Shown here one piece after another: positions 7,901 through 14,475 of a stretch of DNA of 15,537 nt. Position 1 is the stretch's first letter. Each line of letters starts with the position of its first letter. Made by a program: the position numbers and the translations under genes. The notes beneath the pieces were generated by a model. That model was not told the DNA's origin and made no database searches. It saw only the letters and a program-made list of their open reading frames with translations. The DNA comes from an uncultured Paracoccus sp. (GTDB lineage: Bacteria; Pseudomonadota; Alphaproteobacteria; Rhodobacterales; Rhodobacteraceae): contig NZ_CAMIOH010000066.1 of NCBI RefSeq assembly GCF_946221145.1, positions 1 through 15,537 on the forward strand. The letters run 5' to 3'.

Positions 7901-8495
7901 TCGAGAAGGACAGCGTGTCGCAATCCTTGTCCGAGGCGTTCAGGTCGATCACCAGCTTGGTGTTCTCGTTGACGCAGAAGACGCCGTTGGCGGGCACGTT
8001 GGTGAAGGTCGGCGGCGTGTTCGGGGGGGCGGTCTTGCCCGCGCCCAGGCAGGAATAATCGATCCACGACCCGTCGACGCTGCACGTCCCGGTCACGGTC
8101 AGGGTGGTGCCCGCCGGGGGCTGGGCGCCGTAATAGGTGAAATAGCCGTTGCCGGCACCGGCGGAATCATGACCCTCGATCTTGATTTCCATCAGGTAAT
8201 AGGTCTTGCCGTCGGACCCTTTCAGGGTGTGGTACTGTTCGGCATACATCTGGCAGCCGACGCGGCAGCCGTTGACATAACCGTCCTGGCCGCTGGCATC
8301 CTCGGCATAGGTCTTGCACCACCAGGTGTCGCCGCCCGACAGCTTGGAGTCGTTGTCATAGGTGGACAGGGTCGTGGTGGGCGAACCGGCGACGAAGCTG
8401 TCGCCCTTGCCGAAGTCGCAACCGTTCTTGCCGTTCTTCAGCAGGTCGGCCTCGGTGAACGCGGACCATTCATATTTCTTGTAATAGTAACTCAT
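4980..8495 (-). CDS. Large multidomain surface protein with SdrD B-type repeats and a C-terminal thioester domain
   Basis: A 1171-residue protein. Domains in order: 1-155, Cys-rich module I do not recognise; about 160-262, cadherin/Ig-like (PPTFTNVPANG, ASDKDCDTLSFSI); 268-392, CBM6/35-like (starts VIEAEDMKL; MRYWDTSGDGNIKVYVNG); 400-865, four SdrD B-like repeats with Asp-rich calcium-type loops; 866-972, tandem-95/cadherin-like (VLANDTDADGDLLTI, YTVTDGKGG); 975-1171, thioester-like domain with Cys1025 in VYCVSAYE, MVNWILNQDF, and Gln1091 in EIQGAIWGLTDN. Cys plus QxAIW is the signature of internal Cys-Gln thioester adhesins, which bond covalently to host or surface amines. No signal peptide and no CTERM motif are visible, so the export route is unknown; type I secretion is a guess. 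The ATG at 8495 is preceded by GGGAAAG; the ATG at 8540 would add 15 unremarkable residues. Its own terminator follows the stop. Confidence 0.85.
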   Translation of the reverse strand: MSYYYKKYEWSAFTEADLLKNGKNGCDFGKGDSFVAGSPTTTLSTYDNDSKLSGGDTWWCKTYAEDASGQDGYVNGCRVGCQMYAEQYHTLKGSDGKTYYLMEIKIEGHDSAGAGNGYFTYYGAQPPAGTTLTVTGTCSVDGSWIDYSCLGAGKTAPPNTPPTFTNVPANGVFCVNENTKLVIDLNASDKDCDTLSFSIAGGADGSKFTIDAKTGVLSFVTAPDYEKPTDSDGNNSYKVIVQVADGKGGTQVKELTVNVCDVKEEAPKCVVIEAEDMKLSCYTVKCATSASGGEYISLASSSGSASTTFKGVAGEYDLQMRYWDTSGDGNIKVYVNGCLAGTVRLNANDSAWHEITLEDLKLKKGDVITLKGDSSNKNCEPAIIDKIKICPSEPEPVKPGALEGRVFVDANKDGIDNGEAGVSGVTVQLLNAAGAVVATIVTAADGSYRFDGLTEGNYSVVFPTEVDGKVLTDANVGSNDAIDSDANVTTGQTGSYAVTSGNVTKDVDAGIKDPGTAAIEGRIFVDANGDGIDNEEAGAAGVTVKLLDASGAVIATTTTAADGSYVFENLDAGSYSVEFPKTVNGLVLTDANVGSDDTIDSDANTATGKTGAIIVEIGETSSDNDAGLKDPATAAIKGRIFVDANDNAVDNNEAGAAGVTVKLLNAAGAVIATTTTAADGSYSFGNLKAGDYSVEFPKTVNGLVLVDANVGGDDTIDSDANPTTGRTGTISLTLGQVSSDNDAGIKDPATASIGNFVFLDADKDGVQDAGEAGVAGVTVTLYDASGAVIATTLTTAAGEYLFSGLKAGTYTVGFTEKAGYDFTTANVGNDASDSDANVTTGLTAPITLGVGQANLTVDAGLVVENVAPDAKDDVSGTCAIEAKTVDVLANDTDADGDLLTITQVDGQAIAEGGTVDVDGVLVSLVGGKLVIDGSAAYADLLIGQKAQLDISYTVTDGKGGFDTANLDMDFCGAKNTLETIKASLPTGGTLVLSRDGTFGGDFYGVTISGTGDDRFDGKTFDSVYCVSAYEAINPNVSVPYTFYLADAASVPTGVIKYPANLDMVNWILNQDFTSQDNGDSNGQTYTEAEIQGAIWGLTDNIVFVSSSLGTNANAQEIYNLALANGEGFVAGEGDIVGLILDPTAAAEAAGNKQPLIVGIDWDDLAQDCLCY
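5901..7298 (-). repeat. Four tandem SdrD B-like repeats (about 351 bp each)
   Basis: The units span 6951-7298, 6600-6950, 6249-6599 and 5901-6248, coding residues 400-515, 516-632, 633-749 and 750-865. Each carries EGR(I/V)FVDAN-type starts, EAGxxGVTVxL, a GSYxF turn and DANVGxxD-IDSDAN loops, and ends near DAGxKDP. The two middle units are very similar at the DNA level with a period of exactly 351 bases, for example a shared stretch near 6388 and 6739. The last unit is the most divergent. None contains cysteine. Confidence 0.9.
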
Positions 8496-8971
8496 GACAC
8501 TTTCCCGATTTGCCCCCACGGGGACGGACACACCGGACATGAGTCATGAACGGACAGAGGCGCATATACGCCCTGTCAAATCCGCCTTTCTGGCCAGACC
8601 GTCCCCACGACCCACATCTTGAAAAAGTGATATCGGTAAAACTTTATCAGTTCCACGGAATCTTTCAGTTAACGATAAAATTTTCGGTGGAAAATCGGTA
8701 CGTTAAGCATGATTTGTCGGCATTTGCACGTTCAGGTTGTTGAAGAAAGTTAACGCTTTCGTGATCGGACTGGCGGGATTTACGGGATGTCAACTCCCGA
8801 TTGCCAGACTGGCGGCATTACCCGAATCACGTGGGCAATCACGGGTTGATGGATTGTCAAAATATTCTATCCTAAGGCGATCAAGATGGATCATCGGCCC
8901 AATCGCATAACCCGCTTGCCCAGGCTGTCGCCCGGGCAAGGCGCAAGCTCCGTCCCCTGTCCGGCGGCACC
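8496..8971. other. 476-base intergenic region, AT-richer than its surroundings
   Basis: No convincing gene is present; the short open frame at 8546-8743 has no coding-like composition. From about 8620 to 8760 the sequence is clearly AT-richer (TGAAAAAGTGATATCGG, AACGATAAAATTTTCGG, a TTTTC/GAAAA inverted pair around GGTG). GACTGGCGG is repeated at 8768-8776 and 8807-8815. GATTGCC (8799-8805) and GGCAATC (8834-8840) form an inverted pair. The region probably holds the promoter and regulator sites of the adhesin gene (- strand), and possibly a promoter for the small + strand gene at 8972. Confidence 0.5.
8553..8579 (-). promoter_or_regulatory. Hairpin/operator overlapping a TTGACA box upstream of the adhesin gene
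   Basis: GACAG-A-GGCG (8553-8562) pairs with CGCC-CTGTC (8569-8577) around CATATA, giving 9 bp with one bulged base. On the - strand the sequence TTGACA (8579-8574) overlaps the outer arm, about 80 bases before the ATG at 8495. It is a good -35 match, but the expected -10 position (TGTCCG, 8556-8551) is poor, so the promoter reading is weak. Confidence 0.35.
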
Positions 8972-9193
8972 ATGATCATCGTGGCGCTGATCCTGATCCT
9001 GGCCGGTTCCCTGACAGGGGCCGTGCTGCTGTGGATTCAGGGCGCGTCCTTCTGGGGGATCGTGCTGGGCTATGTCGGCGGCGGCTGGGCGGGGCTGCTG
9101 CTGGGCCTGCTGGCGATCGCGCTGCTGCGGGCGGTGACGGGGCTGCCGCTGCCCTGGCTATCGTCCAAGAAGCGCATGCGCGGACATCGCTAG
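8972..9193 (+). CDS. Small two-helix membrane protein of unknown function
   Basis: A 73-residue protein with two predicted transmembrane helices: about 2-21 (IIVALILILAGSLTGAVLL) and about 29-53, with a Gly-rich GYVGGGWAGLLLGL segment in the second. The tail is short and basic (SSKKRMRGHR). The composition and G/C-rich third positions look coding. There is no clear Shine-Dalgarno before the ATG, so expression is uncertain. It faces the decayed glycosyltransferase gene, whose reading frame ends 35 bases inside its 3' end on the other strand. I do not recognise a named family; it resembles small hydrophobic proteins found in Rhodobacteraceae. Confidence 0.55.
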   Translation: MIIVALILILAGSLTGAVLLWIQGASFWGIVLGYVGGGWAGLLLGLLAIALLRAVTGLPLPWLSSKKRMRGHR

Positions 9194-10049
9194 CAACCCC
9201 TTCCAGAACCGCCACGCAAGCGGTCTGCGCGTCAGGGCGCGAACCATGCCCGCAATGCCTTTGATCCGTCTTCCCGCCCGGAAATTCCGCCAGGCCTGGG
9301 ATGTCAGGTGACCGGCGATCTGGTCCGAGGCATGGTTCATGGCCCCAACGATGACCTGGAGATTCGGCAGCGGCGGGGGGGGCCGCGATCCAGGGCATCA
9401 ATGCCGGTGTCGCGCTGTTCCGCCGCGAAGGCGCAGACGGTCGCGTCGAAGAATTCCAGTTGTGCCGCCTTGCGGCTGTGGGTGATCGAGGCGCCGTGCA
9501 GGAAAGCCAGTCTGACCTGCAGATCCACATCCCTTGGCCGTCTCGAACCAGGTCCGCGCCCCGCCCGTGGCCAGGATCGCGTCGCGGCGGATCAGCCATG
9601 TCCCCAGATGCGTCACTGCCCGCCCGTTGCGCAGGTCGTCCGTGACATCGCGGTCCGGCCCCTCACAGGCCAGCCAGCCGGCGCCCCTTGTGGTCGATGC
9701 TGACAAAGCCGCCGGATATGGCCATATGGGCGGAATGGCAGTCCAGCCGCCCCGGCAGGAACAGGTCATAGGCATCACAGCGCGCGACATAAGGGGCGCT
9801 TGCCGCCCGGAAGCCCGCATTCAGCGCATCCGCAATGCCAATGCAGGGGCCGGGGATCGTCCTGATACAAGGGTCTTCGAAGGCAGCGGCGATCCTGGCT
9901 GTGCCGTCGGCCGAGCCGTCATCGATGACGACAATCTCGGCCAGGCGATCCTGGTCCAGGATGGGTTGCAGGGTCTGGGCAAGGGTCGCTGCCGCGTTGC
10001 GGGCGGGGATGACGATGGAAACATCCTGGGGTTTTACGTCCTGCTGCAT
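9158..10049 (-). pseudogene. Family 2 glycosyltransferase, frameshifted
   Basis: The start at 10049 gives a typical GT-A fold entry: QDVSIVIPARNAAATLAQTL, then EIVVIDDGSADGTARIA and ALNAGFRAASAPYVARCDAYD. The frame then breaks three times. Near 9665-9680 it moves to a frame reading CEGPDRDVTDDLRNG and HLGTWLIRRDAILATGG. Near 9530-9535 an extra base in a GGG run moves it to DVDLQVRLAFLHG. At the G8 tract (9375-9382) a one-base loss moves it to NLQVIVGAMNHASDQIAGHL, which ends at 9158. The usual DADD metal-binding motif reads DAYD. Intact, it would be a glycosyltransferase for the surface polysaccharide. It lies 7 bases past the stop of the flippase pseudogene and was presumably in the same operon. 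Sequencing error is unlikely to explain all changes. Confidence 0.8.
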
Positions 10050-10056
10050 CCGCCCA

Positions 10057-11257
10057 TCATCCTGCGGCAATGTTGTGGACAAGGACGGCATAGGCCAGCA
10101 GCACCACGATGACAGAGACGGTGACCAGACCCGGCGACACGATCTTGTATTGGCGGGCGAAATGGATCGATACCGCCAGGGGCAAAAGGCTGCCCCCCAG
10201 TCTCCATCCGGCAATCATCCCGTACACGCCGAACAGGCGCGAGCCCGCCAGCATCAGCACCACGACCGCGACGGCCGAAAACCCCATGACGACGGAATGC
10301 GCACGGTTGTCCCCTGCCGCCAGCATGGCATTCTGATAGGGCATCGCCAAGGTTCCCACCCCGCCATGCAGGGCGATCAGGCCCAGGAAGGCGCCGGCTT
10401 GCGCATAACGGGGATCATAAAGCAGGTCGATGATCGGCTGGCTGAGAAAGGCCAGCAGCACACAAAGGAACACGATTTTCTTGATCCTTTTCACCACCCC
10501 AACAAAATTGCGGCCCTCCCGATAGGCCCTGGCGATCGCGGGAAAGGCCACTTGGTTCAGTATTCGGCTGACAAGGTCGCCGAAGGCCCGGCGATTGTCG
10601 TGGCGATGGTGATCAGGCCCATGATCGCGGTCGATTCCTGCCCGCCGAAATAGGTGAACAGAGTGGCCAGCAGCACCCAGCGGCCGAAGGTGACGATCTC
10701 GTCCATCACGTCGCGGTAAAAGCGCAGGCGAGGGCGATAGGGGGCAGCCACAGATAGCTGGCCACCAGGCCGAACACCCCCCAAGGATCGCGCCGATCAC
10801 CAAAGCCCAGACCGATTCCAGCCACCAGGCGAACAGGATGTTCAGCACGGTGGTCAGGATCTGCCCAATCGTGCCGATGACCGTCAGGCGCCCCAGCTGG
10901 ACATGCCGCCGGCAGGTCGCCATCGAGATCGACCCCAGCCCTTGCAGCGCCGGCATCACCGACACCGTGCACAGGATCGGGAATAGTTGCGGCTCGTCGT
11001 AAAGGCGCGATACCGGCCAGGCCAGCACCAGCCCGCTGATGCAGAAGCCACGCACGGCCTACACGCTCCAGGCGGTATCCAGGAAATCGGGATCGTCTTC
11101 GCGCGGGCTGCGGATGACCGAAGGCACGATGTCCACGTCGCTGAGCATGGACAGCGCCGTCAGGAAGACCCAGGCCAGGCTCATCAGGCCAAACACCGAG
11201 AGCCAGCAACCGGGTCAGGAACAGGGTCGAGCGCAGAAGTTTCGTCAGCTTGGACAT
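10057..11257 (-). pseudogene. Oligosaccharide flippase (Wzx/polysaccharide synthase family), degraded
   Basis: The gene starts at 11257 (MSKLTKLLRSTLFLTRLLA). A frameshift near 11190 leads to FGLMSLAWVFLTALSMLSDV and VIRSPREDDPDFLDTAWSV, where a TAG probably replaces a CAG (expected Gln before AVRGF). The frame then runs through LFPILCTVSVMPALQGLGSI and shifts again near 10780: RFYRDVMDEIVTFGRWVLLATLF is in another frame, and a third shift near 10560 returns to LVSRILNQVAFPAIARAYRE and on to the stop at 10057. The N-terminus also seems to lack about 25 residues of the first helices. The family moves lipid-linked repeat units across the inner membrane. With these lesions it cannot make a full-length protein. 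It ends 7 bases before the glycosyltransferase pseudogene. Confidence 0.8.
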
Positions 11258-11384
11258 GACTGCATCGCGAACCTGGAAAACCGCTTTGTTACAACCGGAT
11301 CAGGGACGCGGACCTGCGATATGCGCCTTCTGCCAAATGCCGGGCCGATAAGCCAGCGGAAAGAGGTGCGCACGAAAGATAGTC

Positions 11385-12548
11385 TCAGGGATTCGGGGCG
11401 GGCTTTTCCCTGCCGGAACCGCCATGGGATTTCAGCGACAGAAAGAAGCTTTCGAACCAGCGGAAGCTGGCTTCGGCCAGAACCATCGAGACCAGCGGAT
11501 AGACAAGGGTCGCCGCCCATTGTGCGCCCGGTCCGGCCAGGCCCGCGACGCGCAGACCTTCGCTGGCGATGTGCAGCCCGATCAGGTGATACAGATACAG
11601 GCCATAGCTGATCTCTCCGACCCGCGCCACGGGGGCCAGGGTCATCACCGGGCGCAGGACATGATCCTCTCGCACCACAAGCGAGGCCAGGCACAGCGCC
11701 ATCAGCACGTCCATGCCCAAGGCGGGCCAGCCCAGCAGGGATTCGGGCGCCAGCTGCAGATACAGCGCCAGGGCCGCGAACCAGGCCAGCGGCGCGCCCC
11801 GCCAGCCGCACAACCGCCACAGCAGACGGAACCCGGCCCGGTCGTCCAGCAGCAGCGCAGTCAGCGACCCGCACAGGATCGCCATATAGGACATGCCGGG
11901 CAGCACGAAGACGGCATGGCGTGTTTCCAGGCGCGGCAGCCCCAGCCATTCCGCCAGCCCCAGCATGGCCAGCAGGCAGATGCCAATCAGAACCGCCAGC
12001 AGGCCCGCGCGCAGCCGGACAAGGGCGGGCAGCAGGACCAGCAGGGCGGGCCAGATCAGGTAATACTGTTCCTCGACCGACAGCGACCAGGTGATCGACA
12101 GCAGCGGGATGTCGCCCTTTAGAAAGTTGGCCAGGAAGGCGTAATAATAAGGAACGAGGCCCACCAGATCCTGCTGCCCCTTCACCCCGACCCAATAGGC
12201 GGACATCACCGTCACCAGCAGCAGATAGACCGGCAGGATGCGCAGCGCCCGGCGCCGGTAGAAGCCCGCAAGGGAAATCCGGCCATCGCGCCGTTCCTCG
12301 CGCAGCAGCAGGGTGGTGATCAGAAAGCCGCTGAGCACGAAGAAGAAATCCACCCCGACAAAGCCGCGATCCAGGATTCGCACCCCATCGACCAAGGCGT
12401 TCGCCGGGGCGTGGTGCCACATCACCGCCGCGATGCACAGGAACCGCAGCCCGTTCAGCGACAGGAAATAGCGCCGGTCCAGATAGGCCCGGCGGGCGTC
12501 CGGCGGGGGCGCATCGGGACCGGCCCGGGAGGGGAAGGAAACACTCAT
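11385..12548 (-). CDS. Acyltransferase-3 family membrane protein (OafA/YrhL-like)
   Basis: A 387-residue polytopic protein of normal length for the membrane O-acyltransferase family, which acylates sugars of surface polysaccharides or lipopolysaccharide. Motifs: LNGLRFLCIAAVMWHH at 31-46 (catalytic-type His), FFFVLSGFLIT at 68-78, the basic cluster FYRRRALRILPVY at 96-108, and WSLSVEEQYYLIWP at 154-167. About ten hydrophobic segments follow, with YGLYLYHLIGLH late in the chain. The cytoplasmic N-terminal tail (1-25) is Pro-rich. It appears intact, unlike the two polysaccharide genes downstream of it on the same strand, from which 127 bases separate it. It is divergent from the metN gene. It may modify the exopolysaccharide, or be a leftover of the broken cluster; no substrate can be assigned. 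Confidence 0.88.
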   Translation of the reverse strand: MSVSFPSRAGPDAPPPDARRAYLDRRYFLSLNGLRFLCIAAVMWHHAPANALVDGVRILDRGFVGVDFFFVLSGFLITTLLLREERRDGRISLAGFYRRRALRILPVYLLLVTVMSAYWVGVKGQQDLVGLVPYYYAFLANFLKGDIPLLSITWSLSVEEQYYLIWPALLVLLPALVRLRAGLLAVLIGICLLAMLGLAEWLGLPRLETRHAVFVLPGMSYMAILCGSLTALLLDDRAGFRLLWRLCGWRGAPLAWFAALALYLQLAPESLLGWPALGMDVLMALCLASLVVREDHVLRPVMTLAPVARVGEISYGLYLYHLIGLHIASEGLRVAGLAGPGAQWAATLVYPLVSMVLAEASFRWFESFFLSLKSHGGSGREKPAPNP

Positions 12549-12630
12549 CGACGATCAGCCCGCGCAAACATCGTTCCAAATTATCCGACCGCAGGCGGCA
12601 AGGCCATGCGGTTTCGCCCCGAAGGCTTGC

Positions 12631-12690
12631 GTCCTGCCGATGATTGAGGCAACCCCCGGCAGGACAAGGCGCCACAGGCAGCCACAGGCA
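12631..12690 (+). promoter_or_regulatory. Inverted repeat and tandem repeat in the metN leader
   Basis: A perfect 9-bp inverted repeat, GTCCTGCCG (12631-12639) and CGGCAGGAC (12657-12665), encloses 17 bases. It is followed by two exact tandem copies of GCCACAGGCA (12671-12690). It lies 41 bases before the metN ATG at 12706, in the 157-base gap between divergent genes. It could be a regulator site or a structured leader controlling methionine uptake. I could not match it to a known SAM riboswitch class. Confidence 0.45.
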
Positions 12691-12705
12691 GGCAGGAACG
12701 AAGGC

Positions 12706-13779
12706 ATGACCGGCAGCACCGCCACTGATGCGGCGATCCGCTTTGACGGGGTGGGCAAGGCCTTTGCCGGACCGGGCGGCGCCCCCGTCCAGGCGCTTGA
12801 GGATGTGACCCTGGCGGTGGCGCCCGGCGCGATCTGCGGCATCATCGGCCGGTCGGGGGCGGGGAAATCGACGCTGCTGCGGATGGTCAACGGGCTGGAA
12901 CGCCCGACCAGCGGCACCGTCACCGTGGCGGGCCATGACATGACCCATGACGTGGGCCGGGCGCGGGGCGCCGAACTGCGGGCGATCCGCCGTCAGGTCG
13001 GGATGATCTTCCAGCATTTCAACCTGCTGGCCTCGCGCACGGTGGCGGGCAATATCGCCCTGCCGCTGGAGATCGCGGGGATGCCCGCCGCGCGGATCCG
13101 CGCGCGGGTCGCCGACCTGATCGACCGGGTCGGGCTGGGCGGGCTGGACGGCCGCTATCCGGCGGAACTGTCGGGCGGGCAGAAGCAGCGCGTGGGCATC
13201 GCCCGGGCGCTTGCCACCAGCCCCAGGGTGCTGCTGTCGGACGAGGCGACAAGCGCATTGGACCCCGAGACCACGCAGACGGTGCTGCGGCTCTTGGCCG
13301 ACATCAACCGCGACCTGGGCCTGACGATCCTGCTGATCACCCATGAAATGGCGGTGGTCCGCGACATCGCCAGCCACATGGCCGTGATCGAGGGCGGCCG
13401 GATCGTCGAATCCGGCCCGACCCATGACATTTTCACCGATCCCCGCCATCCGACCACGCAATCCTTCCTGGGCGGCGTGACCGGCCTGACCCTGCCCGCC
13501 TTCATCGCCGGGCGGCTGCTGGACACCCGCCCCGACGGCCCGTCCGAAGAGGTGATCCGGGTCACCTTCGCGGGCCGTCACGCCACCGATCCGATGCTGT
13601 CGCAACTGGCCACCGAACTGGGCATCGCCAGCAATATCCTGGCCGGCGCCATCGAGGAGGTCGGCCCCCATCCGTTCGGCAACCTGCTGATCTCGGTCGA
13701 TGCCGCCCGCGCGGCCGAGGCGCGGGCCTATCTGGAACGCCACGGGCTTTTGACGAAGGTGCTGGGCCATGTCCGCTAA
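12706..13779 (+). CDS. metN: Methionine ABC transporter ATP-binding protein
   Basis: A 357-residue ATPase that powers methionine uptake with MetI and MetQ. The nucleotide-binding motifs are all present: Walker A GRSGAGKST at 48-56, Q-loop FQHFNLL around Gln103, signature LSGGQ at 155-159, Walker B VLLSDE at 175-180 and the switch His213 in ITHE. A C-terminal regulatory domain of the NIL type (about 275-355) distinguishes MetN from other short ABC subunits; in the family it binds methionine and inhibits transport. Length is normal. The ATG at 12706 is chosen because homology begins there and a GAAGG precedes it; an upstream in-frame start at 12640 would add 22 Arg-rich residues and overlap the inverted repeat. 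Its 3' end overlaps metI by 11 bases. Confidence 0.93.
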   Translation: MTGSTATDAAIRFDGVGKAFAGPGGAPVQALEDVTLAVAPGAICGIIGRSGAGKSTLLRMVNGLERPTSGTVTVAGHDMTHDVGRARGAELRAIRRQVGMIFQHFNLLASRTVAGNIALPLEIAGMPAARIRARVADLIDRVGLGGLDGRYPAELSGGQKQRVGIARALATSPRVLLSDEATSALDPETTQTVLRLLADINRDLGLTILLITHEMAVVRDIASHMAVIEGGRIVESGPTHDIFTDPRHPTTQSFLGGVTGLTLPAFIAGRLLDTRPDGPSEEVIRVTFAGRHATDPMLSQLATELGIASNILAGAIEEVGPHPFGNLLISVDAARAAEARAYLERHGLLTKVLGHVR

Positions 13780-14443
13780 CCTGATCCCGATCCTGTGGGA
13801 CGCGACCTTGCAGACGCTGTGGATGGTCGCGGCCTCGGCGGTGCTGGGCACGGTGTTCGGCCTGCCGCTGGGGGTGTTCCTGGCCACATCGCAGCGGGGC
13901 GAGCTGCTGTCGGCGCCGGTGCTGAACAAGGTGCTGGGGCTGGTGGTGAACGCCACGCGGTCGGTGCCGTTCATCATCCTGGTGGTGGCGATCATCCCCT
14001 TCACGCGGCTGGTCGTCGGCACGTCGATCGGCACCAATGCGGCGATCGTGCCGCTGACGCTGGCGGCGATCCCCTTTATCGCGCGGCTGGTCGAAAACGC
14101 CATCCGCGAGGTCGATGCCGGGCTGATCGAGGCCGCCCGCGCCATGGGCGCCACGCCCTTGCAGATCATCGCCAAGGTGCTGCTGGCCGAGGCCCGCCCG
14201 GCCATCGCCCTGGGCCTGACCCTGGCCGTGGTCAGCCTGATCGGCTATTCCGCGATGGTCGGCGCCGTGGGCGGCGAGGGGCTGGGCGATCTGGGCATCC
14301 GATACGGATACCAACGCTTCATGCCCGAGGTGATGCTGGCGGTCGTCATCATCCTGATCCTGCTGGTCCAGCTGGTGCAATCCATCGGCGAATGGATCGC
14401 CGCCCGCTTTGACAGGCGCGCGCCGCGCAATCGCGGCCACTGA
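13769..14443 (+). CDS. metI: Methionine ABC transporter permease
   Basis: A 224-residue inner-membrane permease with about five transmembrane segments (around 13-40, 57-80, 90-107, 145-165 and 188-207). The cytoplasmic coupling motif EAARAMGATP at 121-130 matches the EAA loop of the binding-protein-dependent permease family, and the conserved NATRSVPFIILVVAIIPFTR stretch at 61-80 is typical of MetI. The start overlaps the last codons of metN by 11 bases, so translation is coupled. The complete length and the order N-I-Q are the standard operon arrangement. Confidence 0.93.
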   Translation: MSANLIPILWDATLQTLWMVAASAVLGTVFGLPLGVFLATSQRGELLSAPVLNKVLGLVVNATRSVPFIILVVAIIPFTRLVVGTSIGTNAAIVPLTLAAIPFIARLVENAIREVDAGLIEAARAMGATPLQIIAKVLLAEARPAIALGLTLAVVSLIGYSAMVGAVGGEGLGDLGIRYGYQRFMPEVMLAVVIILILLVQLVQSIGEWIAARFDRRAPRNRGH

Positions 14444-14475
14444 CTTCTGTTGCAGACAAGAAAGGACCCCCTCCG

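Noticed and set aside
4671..8549. 1292-residue open frame on the + strand opposite the adhesin gene
   Set aside because: It is the antisense shadow of a GC-rich repetitive gene; it has His/Gly/Val/Asp-rich low-complexity composition and no recognisable domains, while the - strand shows clear families.
8546..8743. 65-residue + strand open frame in the adhesin upstream gap
   Set aside because: AT-rich, no ribosome binding site, no coding-like codon use, no recognisable family.
12549..12705. SAM riboswitch (SAM-II or SAM/SAH type) upstream of metN
   Set aside because: The conserved core sequences I know for these classes were not found; only a simple inverted repeat and a tandem repeat are seen.
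11245..14205. 986-residue - strand frame spanning the acyltransferase and metN-metI
   Set aside because: It runs through three real genes in the wrong frame or strand with low-complexity Arg/Gly/Ala content.
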